Assembly (NCBI GenBank): GCA_964434345.1
Contig: CAYSUY010000068.1
Coordinates: 1 to 18,986 of the forward strand
DNA: 18,986 bases
Source of the DNA: CAIOSQ01 sp964434345
GTDB lineage: Bacteria > Pseudomonadota > Alphaproteobacteria > CACIAM-22H2
Reading direction: 5' to 3'
Shown: positions 14,813-18,986 of the stretch, piece by piece
Position numbering within the stretch: position 1 is the stretch's first letter
How the letters are laid out: every line of letters begins with the position of its first letter
Program-made: the position numbers and the translations under genes
Notes under the pieces: generated by a model
What the model was told of the DNA's origin: nothing
Database searches by the model: none
What the model saw: only the letters and a program-made list of their open reading frames with translations

Positions 14813-15871
14813 ATGACGCTGCTGCATCCGCGCCAATACTGGATCGTCGCCGGGGTCGCCCTGGTGGGCGCCGTCATCGGCGTCGGCTATGTGCTGGTGC
14901 GTTTCCAGTTCGCCTGGGACACCATCGCGCGCGGCGTGATCATCGGCGCCCTGATCTCCGGGACGATGGTGTTCGCCGAACTGGCCGAGCGGGTGAACCC
15001 GTTCCTGGCCGCGCTGCGGCGCCTGCCCTTCGCCCTGTTCCTGCTCGTGCGCATGGCGCTGCGGCTGCTGGTCATCGTCGGCATCATGCTGGCCGTCCGG
15101 CTGCTGATCCCGCTGGACGACGCGCCTTTCGCGGAGGGGCTTGTCTTCGATGCGATCTTCGCGCTGGGTGTCTCGATCCTGATCAGTCTCGTCTTCGAGA
15201 TCGACAGGCTGCTCGGCCCCGGCACGCTGTGGCGGCTCCTGACCGGCGGCTATCACACGCCGCGGATCGAACATCGCGCCTTCCTGTTCCTCGACCTCGA
15301 AGGGTCGACGGCGATCGCCGCGCGCATCGGTCCGGAGCGGTTCCTCGCGCTGCTCGACCACCTCACCCGGATCGTCTCTCCGGCCTTTCTCGCCCATCGC
15401 GGCGAGATCTATCGCTATGTCGGCGACGCGATCATCGTCAGCTGGCCCGTCGAGGCGGCGGTGCGCGACGCGCGGATCCTGCGCTGCCTCGGCGATGCGG
15501 TCGGCCGCCTGCTCGCGGCGCGCGAGGACTGCCAGGCGCGGTTCGGTGTCGCGCCCTTCGGCCGCGCGGCGTTGCACGCCGGGCCGGTCGCGGTCGGCGA
15601 GGTGGGCGAGGTGAAGCGCGAGATCACCTTCCTCGGCGACACGCTCAACGCGGTCGCCAAGATGGAGAAATTCGCCGGCGAGCGGCAGCTGCGGACCATC
15701 CTGTCGGAAGATCTCCTGGCGCGTCTCGACCTGCCGCCGGGCTTCGCGGTGACGCCCGTGGGGGCGCTGGAACTGCCCGGCCGCGAGCGTCCGCTCGGCC
15801 TCTACGCCCTCGATTTCCGGCCGGTCGTTCCTGCGGCGCGGCGCCGCGGGCGGTTCACACGATCTGGTTGA
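14813..15871 (+). CDS. Membrane class III adenylate/guanylate cyclase-like protein
   Basis: A 352-residue protein with four predicted membrane helices (about 8-30, 40-57, 72-98, 108-130) followed by a single class III cyclase domain (about 155-335). Metal-binding aspartates are Asp161 (FLFLDLEGST) and Asp205 (YVGDAIIVSW). Purine-selecting residues look like Lys268 (EVKREITF) and Asp276 (LGDTLN), which would favour ATP. The transition-state asparagine is Asn279, but the partner arginine four residues later is Lys283 (NAVAKME). It would make cAMP (or cGMP) as a homodimer at the inner membrane. ATG 14813 is chosen. An in-frame GTG at 14795 overlapping the PhyH stop as GTGA is an alternative that adds six residues. 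The last 17 bp overlap the opposite-strand dehydrogenase gene. Confidence 0.87.
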   Translation: MTLLHPRQYWIVAGVALVGAVIGVGYVLVRFQFAWDTIARGVIIGALISGTMVFAELAERVNPFLAALRRLPFALFLLVRMALRLLVIVGIMLAVRLLIPLDDAPFAEGLVFDAIFALGVSILISLVFEIDRLLGPGTLWRLLTGGYHTPRIEHRAFLFLDLEGSTAIAARIGPERFLALLDHLTRIVSPAFLAHRGEIYRYVGDAIIVSWPVEAAVRDARILRCLGDAVGRLLAAREDCQARFGVAPFGRAALHAGPVAVGEVGEVKREITFLGDTLNAVAKMEKFAGERQLRTILSEDLLARLDLPPGFAVTPVGALELPGRERPLGLYALDFRPVVPAARRRGRFTRSG

Positions 15872-16823
15872 ACAACCCGGTCTCGCCGCGCCAGAGGCGC
15901 TCGATGTTCTCCATCATCATGTCGAGGACATTGTCCTCGTAGCTGTGCGTCTCTCCTGCCGTGTGCGGCGTGATCAGCACCTGCGGCATGTCCCAGAGCG
16001 GGCTGTCCTGCGGCAGCGGCTCGTCCGCGGTGACGTCGAGCGCGGCGCCGCCGATGCGCCCCTCGCGTAGCGCCGCGACCAGGGCCGGTTCGTCGACGAC
16101 GCGGCCACGCGCGACGTTGACGACCCGCGCCGTCGGCTTCATCGCCGCCAGCACCGCGGCATCGACGAGGTTGCGGGTCTCGTCGGTCAGCGGGCAGGCG
16201 AGCACGAGGAAATCGGCGCGCGGCGCGAGGTGGCCCAGATCGCGAAATCCGTGGACCTCGTCGGCGCCGTCGACACCTTGCGTCGGATCGCGGCGCACGC
16301 CGATCACGCGCATGCCAAGCGCCTTGCACAGCCGCGCGATGCGGCCGCCGATGCGACCGGTGCCGACGACGATGGCGGTCTTGCCGCCGGCCTCGTCCTC
16401 GCGGCGCGCGAAATCCCCCATCATGCCGCGCCAATGGCGCTTCGCCTGATTGTCGCGTGCCTCGGGCAGGCGGCGCAGCAGGGCGAGGACCTGGGCGATG
16501 GCATGCTCGCTGACCGCGTTGGCGTTGCAGCCCTGGCCGCTGGCGAGACGGATGCCTGCCTGGCGCAGGACGTCCCGATCGTACTGATCGGTGCCGGCGC
16601 TGCAGGACTGCACCAGCCGAAGCCGCGGCGCGATCGTCGGCAGGTCGTTGCGCCACAGGCCCGAACAGACAAGCACGTCGGCACCGGCGATCGCCGCGTC
16701 GAGTTCGGCGCGGCTGCGCGCCTCGACATGGGCGATGCCCGTGGCGCGCAGCGCGAAGCGCTCGGCGAAGCGGTAGGCGACATGGGCAAAGCAGATGGTC
16801 AGGCGATCGCGCGGCGGCAGCAT
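15855..16823 (-). CDS. D-2-hydroxyacid dehydrogenase (NAD(P)-dependent)
   Basis: A complete 322-residue D-isomer-specific 2-hydroxyacid dehydrogenase. The nucleotide fold carries GTGRIGG (154-160) followed by VRRDP, and basic residues at the end of strand 2 (Arg177, Arg178) hint at NADP(H) as in many hydroxypyruvate/glyoxylate reductases. Catalytic residues are Arg239 (NVARGRVVDE), Glu268 (DEPLP) and His287 (TPHTAGE). It reduces a 2-oxoacid or oxidises a D-2-hydroxyacid in the cytosol. The start ATG 16823 has GGAGAG 6 bp upstream. The gene lies at the boundary between ordinary metabolic genes and the broken restriction locus, and overlaps the cyclase gene by 17 bp tail to tail. The IS-like repeats begin 80 bp upstream of its start, so its promoter region may have been replaced. 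Confidence 0.93.
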   Translation of the reverse strand: MLPPRDRLTICFAHVAYRFAERFALRATGIAHVEARSRAELDAAIAGADVLVCSGLWRNDLPTIAPRLRLVQSCSAGTDQYDRDVLRQAGIRLASGQGCNANAVSEHAIAQVLALLRRLPEARDNQAKRHWRGMMGDFARREDEAGGKTAIVVGTGRIGGRIARLCKALGMRVIGVRRDPTQGVDGADEVHGFRDLGHLAPRADFLVLACPLTDETRNLVDAAVLAAMKPTARVVNVARGRVVDEPALVAALREGRIGGAALDVTADEPLPQDSPLWDMPQVLITPHTAGETHSYEDNVLDMMMENIERLWRGETGLFNQIV

Positions 16824-16903
16824 GGCTTCTCTCCGTGAGGGATGGCAGACCGTGGCCGGGCCACGCGCGCCGCGCAAGGGATATGCGTCGCGGCTGGATT
16901 GCG

Positions 16904-16970
16904 GATTCCGACGAAAACGGCCACCGATTCCGATCGAAAGCGGCCACGCCTTCCGATTGAAGGTCGACGG
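16904..16970. mobile_element. IS21-like terminal repeats (end of a lost insertion sequence)
   Basis: Three imperfect copies of a ~22-bp unit stand in tandem: GATTCCGACGAAAACGGCCA (16904-16923), GATTCCGATCGAAAGCGGCC (16926-16945), and a decayed third starting CCTTCCGATTGAAGG (about 16949-16963). Multiple terminal repeats of the form GATTCCGatCGAAAgcGGCCAC are what I recall for the ends of IS21-family elements. No istA or istB gene is present, and the dehydrogenase gene begins 80 bp to the left, so only one end survives. HsdR homology on the minus strand stops within a few bases of this element. The family call is from memory; the repeats themselves are seen directly. Confidence 0.55.
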
Positions 16971-17085
16971 GTCGGGTGCCGCGCCCGATGATCTGCTTGA
17001 ACTCGATCATCGAGTTGATTGGCCGCATCAGTACGATGTGGCGCACATTGCGCGCATCGACCCCGGTGGACCGCTTCTGCGACGT

Positions 17086-17112
17086 GGTCAGTATGGTCAG
17101 TATGGTCGGGAT
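17086..17112. repeat. Three tandem copies of a 9-bp unit inside hsdR
   Basis: GGTCAGTAT occurs twice exactly (17086-17094, 17095-17103) and once degenerate as GGTCGGGAT (17104-17112). On the minus strand it encodes PTILTILTTS, where the family normally has PTILTTS. This points to a 9-bp in-frame duplication just before the conserved STGVDARN segment. Confidence 0.8.
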
Positions 17113-17880
17113 GGTCTTCTCGTGGTCCTGGAAGTCGCGCAGGTGCTGCCCGCCGAGGGCTCCATCGTTGGCGGTGACGCGCACGCAGTCGTTCGGGTCG
17201 GCCACCGTCTTGCGCTGGTTGATCGGGCGCCGCACGGCCAGCGCGTGCGACTGCGTGGCGCAGAACACCGGAGTGTTCTCGCGCGGGTCTATGGCGCCCA
17301 GGAAGATCTTCACACGATAGCCCTCGCGGGCCCTGATCTCGATGAGCCGATTGAAGTCCCTCTGCTCGTAGCGGCGGCCCGCCTCGATGTCGCCCGCGAC
17401 GACCTCGTCGTCTGGCGTCGAGACGTGCTCGTCGAGCGTGGTGGCGATCTGCCGCACCTTGAAGGGCGTGAGGAAGCCATCGTTGATGCCCTCCCTCAGC
17501 GAGTACTGGTACACCGGCTCGCCGAAATAGGCGTAGGTGTCGGCGTTCACGGTGCGCTTGGGCGTAGCCGTCAGGCCCAGCTGAACCGCCGCGCTGAAGT
17601 AGTCGAGGATCGCGCGCCAGCTGCCTTCGTCGTTGGCCCCGCCGCGGTGGCACTCGTCGGTGACGATGAAGTCGAAGAAGTCCGGCGGGTGCTCTCCGAA
17701 GTAGGGCTCCCCGCCGGGGCCGCTCATGAAGGTCTTGCCCGTGCCGGTGGCCAGCGTGAGCAGGATGCGATCGCGCCCAGCGCCGATGGCCTCGAGCACG
17801 CGGGCAATGGCGATCTCCTGGTCGTAGCGCCCTTGCCAGGTACCGCCCTTGTCCTCGAACGGGATGGCGGCAAAACGTTC

Positions 17881-17905
17881 ACGCCACGCCACGCCACGCC
17901 ACGCC
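17881..17905. repeat. Five perfect copies of the pentanucleotide ACGCC inside hsdR
   Basis: ACGCC is repeated five times without error from 17881 to 17905. On the minus strand the tract encodes AWRGVAWR just before RFAAIPFEDKGG, where relatives I recall have only a short AWRDRFAA. The current copy number keeps the reading frame. Gain or loss of any number not divisible by three would break it. Confidence 0.85.
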
Positions 17906-18340
17906 GCGGCGGCCGCCTCGGCCTGCGCGAAGGTCTGCGCCCAGAGCGCCTCGGAGCTGGGGAAGCCCGGCACGTCGCCCTCGGCGCCGGTGGCCTTGTC
18001 GATGCCGTAGATGGCCTGCCCGTTGGTGCTGTAGGTGAAGCGCACCGCCAGCTTTGCGGCGTAGCTCTTGGCCTGCGCGACGCCCTCCGCATGTGGCTGC
18101 GCCCAGGCCTTGGCCTCCACCACCGCGAGCTTGGTGTTGCGGTAGACCAGCGCGTAGTCGGCGATCTCCGTTCGCGCGCGTCGCCCCTGGCTCGCGCCCA
18201 CGGCGCCGGGCTGCAAGCGCCCGAGCGTGATGCCGTGCTCGCGCAGCACCCGGCTGCCTTCGACCACGCCCCAGTCGGCGGCCTCGACTGCGGGGTCGGT
18301 GTGCTCGGCGCGGGTTTCGGCTTCGTTCATGCGGCGAGTG

Positions 18341-18535
18341 TCAGTGCCCGGCCGCGCCACGCGCTATGCCAGGATCGGGCGCGTCGAAGTACAACTCGAC
18401 GAGGGCCGTCGTCCAGGTGCAACCCCAGTGCCGAAGAAGTCCCGGTCCTCGTCGGTCCAGACCGGGCAGTCGAGCAGCAGCGCACAGGCGAGCACGGACC
18501 AGTCGCGCGGGTCACGGCGGCCGATCCTCGCCGAT
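18341..18535 (-). pseudogene. C-terminal remnant of a PIN-domain protein, with frameshift
   Basis: On the minus strand about 37 codons read ARIGRRDPRDWSVLACALLL and then DCPVWTDEDRDFFGTGVA, which is the recalled C-terminal half of PIN-domain proteins (the DW, WT-x-D-x-D-FFG pattern holding the last metal-binding acids). After GVA the frame fails. Supplying one missing base near 18420 gives TWTTALVELYFDAPDPGIA and a stop at 18341-18343, 10 bp before the hsdR start. The N-terminal half is absent: sequence upstream is a 16-bp palindrome and then the end of the HsdS fragment. Toxin or nuclease genes are often found between genes of type I restriction loci, so this was probably such a cargo gene. 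Confidence 0.6.
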
Positions 18536-18549
18536 TTGTGTACACAAAT
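18534..18549. promoter_or_regulatory. 16-bp perfect palindrome, possible operator
   Basis: ATTTGTGTACACAAAT is identical to its reverse complement over all 16 bases and is conspicuously AT-rich here. It sits between the end of the HsdS fragment and the PIN remnant. The half-site TTGTG/CACAA resembles sites bound by dimeric repressors (GntR/FadR-type TTGTNNACAA or toxin-antitoxin repressors), but no regulator gene is present, so the role is open. Confidence 0.4.
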
Positions 18550-18580
18550 GCGAGGCGCTGGAGCGGCCGCGCGGGGGCGG

Positions 18581-18736
18581 TCAGAGCGCCCCGCTGAAGG
18601 CCGGGCGGAGGAGGGATTGCTTGAGTTCGTCGAGGGCGGCGAGTTTGCCGCTGGCTATCGACTCGGAGCGTCGAATGTCCTCCGCCAGTGCATCGAGATT
18701 GGCCGCGATGCGCGTCTGCTGATCAACAGGGGGCAA
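18581..18736 (-). pseudogene. hsdS: HsdS C-terminal tail (type I specificity subunit fragment)
   Basis: The last 51 codons read LPPVDQQTRIAANLDALAED, then RRSESIASGKLAALDELKQS and LLRPAFSGAL, the classic C-terminal coiled coil and tail of HsdS (family form LPPL.EQ.RIVAKLDAL ... KLAALDELK.SLL..AFSGEL). Both target-recognition domains are missing. The fragment is preceded in the same frame by transposase sequence, so a hybrid protein could be made. It lies upstream of the PIN remnant and hsdR on the same strand, as expected for an old hsdMSR operon. Confidence 0.8.
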
Positions 18737-18986
18737 CGCGTACGTCACTTGCTCCCGGCGGGTCTGCACGCGCACCATTTTTGCGGCGATTTCCTTCACA
18801 ACCTCGATCTCGAGATCGCGCTCGGCAACCAGCTTCTTCAGCCGCCCGTTCTTCTGTTCGATCTGTTTCAGACGCCGCACGTCTTTGGGCTGGAACGCCC
18901 CGAACCGCTCGCGCCCCGCGCTTAGCGCCTACACCACGTGCTGGGAGACGACCGCCTGTTAGAGCGGTTCCAATACCGGACAGATC
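18737..18986 (-). mobile_element. IS3-family transposase (OrfA-type) fragment, reaching the window edge
   Basis: On the minus strand ERFGAFQPKDVRRLKQIEQK is followed by NGRLKKLVAERDLEIEVVKE and IAAKMV, a well-known stretch of IS3-family transposases (leucine-zipper region leading toward the OrfB start). It continues as VRVQTRREQVTYA and then switches to HsdS. An in-frame TAG at 18929-18931 interrupts the frame upstream, and the last 55 bases hold no further recognisable protein, so the transposase is dead. The left limit is the junction with HsdS. The right limit is simply the end of the window. A GTG at 18880 could start the hybrid frame but is inside conserved transposase sequence. Confidence 0.72.

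Larger units (their letters stand above)
16972..18330 (-). pseudogene. hsdR: Type I restriction enzyme R subunit, internally deleted and 3'-truncated
   Basis: The N-terminus MNEAETRAEHTDPAVEAADWG and the nuclease motif (Asp58 in ADYALVY, Glu72-x-Lys74 in VVEAKAW) are those of HsdR. Walker A is present (ATGTGKT, about 194-200), but the DECH box follows at about 225-228, only ~25 residues later, and the join reads GKTFMSGPGG. Intact HsdR proteins have roughly 75 more residues here, including motif Ia, so the first RecA-like domain is incomplete. Later helicase parts are present (QLGLTATPKR, FCATQSHALAVR, NSMIEFKQIIGRGTR). Homology stops at about 16972, where IS21-like repeats begin, so the remaining C-terminal part is lost. 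The frame stays open past the break to 15802, but that is run-on through the IS end and antisense of the dehydrogenase. No HsdM is in the window. Restriction activity is not expected. Confidence 0.85.

Noticed and set aside
15802..16971. Continuation of the hsdR open frame beyond the truncation, giving an apparent 843-residue protein.
   Set aside because: After IIGRGTR the translation has no HsdR character; it runs through the IS end and then antisense and out of frame across the well-supported D-2-hydroxyacid dehydrogenase gene. High GC keeps it open.
18327..18545. Minus-strand open frame starting in the 16-bp palindrome and overlapping the hsdR start.
   Set aside because: Its translation is arginine- and serine-rich without domain character, and it is a different frame from the recognisable PIN remnant in the same DNA.
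18581..18880. A free-standing small gene of 99 residues as a novel coiled-coil protein.
   Set aside because: Both halves are recognisable as parts of other proteins (IS3 transposase and HsdS), so it was called as two fragments; the possible hybrid product is kept as a finding.

Overview
The window is GC-rich DNA, densely packed with genes. It most resembles an alphaproteobacterial chromosome, because the protein families and codon usage fit that group, but no rRNA or other phylogenetic marker is present, so the assignment is an inference. No tRNA, rRNA or CRISPR array was seen. High GC leaves long open frames on the wrong strand almost everywhere, and those were ignored.

Layout. (1) 1-2745, plus strand: the 3' end of hyuB and a complete hyuA, an N-methylhydantoinase/5-oxoprolinase-type pair. 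(2) 2752-4789, minus strand: a membrane histidine kinase whose ATP-binding domain has a damaged G1 box, and a group II truncated haemoglobin. (3) 4860-7392: an EamA-type transporter and a GT4-like glycosyltransferase that converge and overlap at their 3' ends. (4) 7491-10835: a RidA-family protein, an unknown membrane-anchored coiled-coil protein, and a large alpha/beta-hydrolase-domain protein, followed by a perfect 14-bp-stem hairpin. (5) 13663 down to 10855, minus strand: a tightly packed operon of a TfdA-like Fe(II)/2-oxoglutarate dioxygenase, a short-chain dehydrogenase, an NTF2/SnoaL-like protein and a flavin reductase. It looks like a catabolic unit for an aromatic or carboxylate-bearing substrate. 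(6) 13791-15871, plus strand and divergent from that operon: a phytanoyl-CoA-dioxygenase-like (PhyH) enzyme, immediately followed by a membrane class III nucleotide cyclase. (7) 15855-16823, minus strand: a D-2-hydroxyacid dehydrogenase.

From about 16900 to the right edge the window changes to accessory DNA: the wreck of a type I restriction-modification locus. Reading along the minus strand there is an IS3-type transposase fragment fused in frame to the C-terminal tail of HsdS, then a frameshifted C-terminal remnant of a PIN-domain protein, then an HsdR gene. HsdR has lost the helicase segment between Walker A and the DECH box, carries a five-fold pentanucleotide repeat and a 9-bp tandem duplication, and is cut off where IS21-like terminal repeats begin. 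Neither insertion sequence is intact.

The best candidate for new biology in the intact part is the dioxygenase operon with its divergent PhyH-cyclase pair. The right end is most informative as a record of how a defence island decays. Family calls rest on recalled motifs and family sequences, not on searches.
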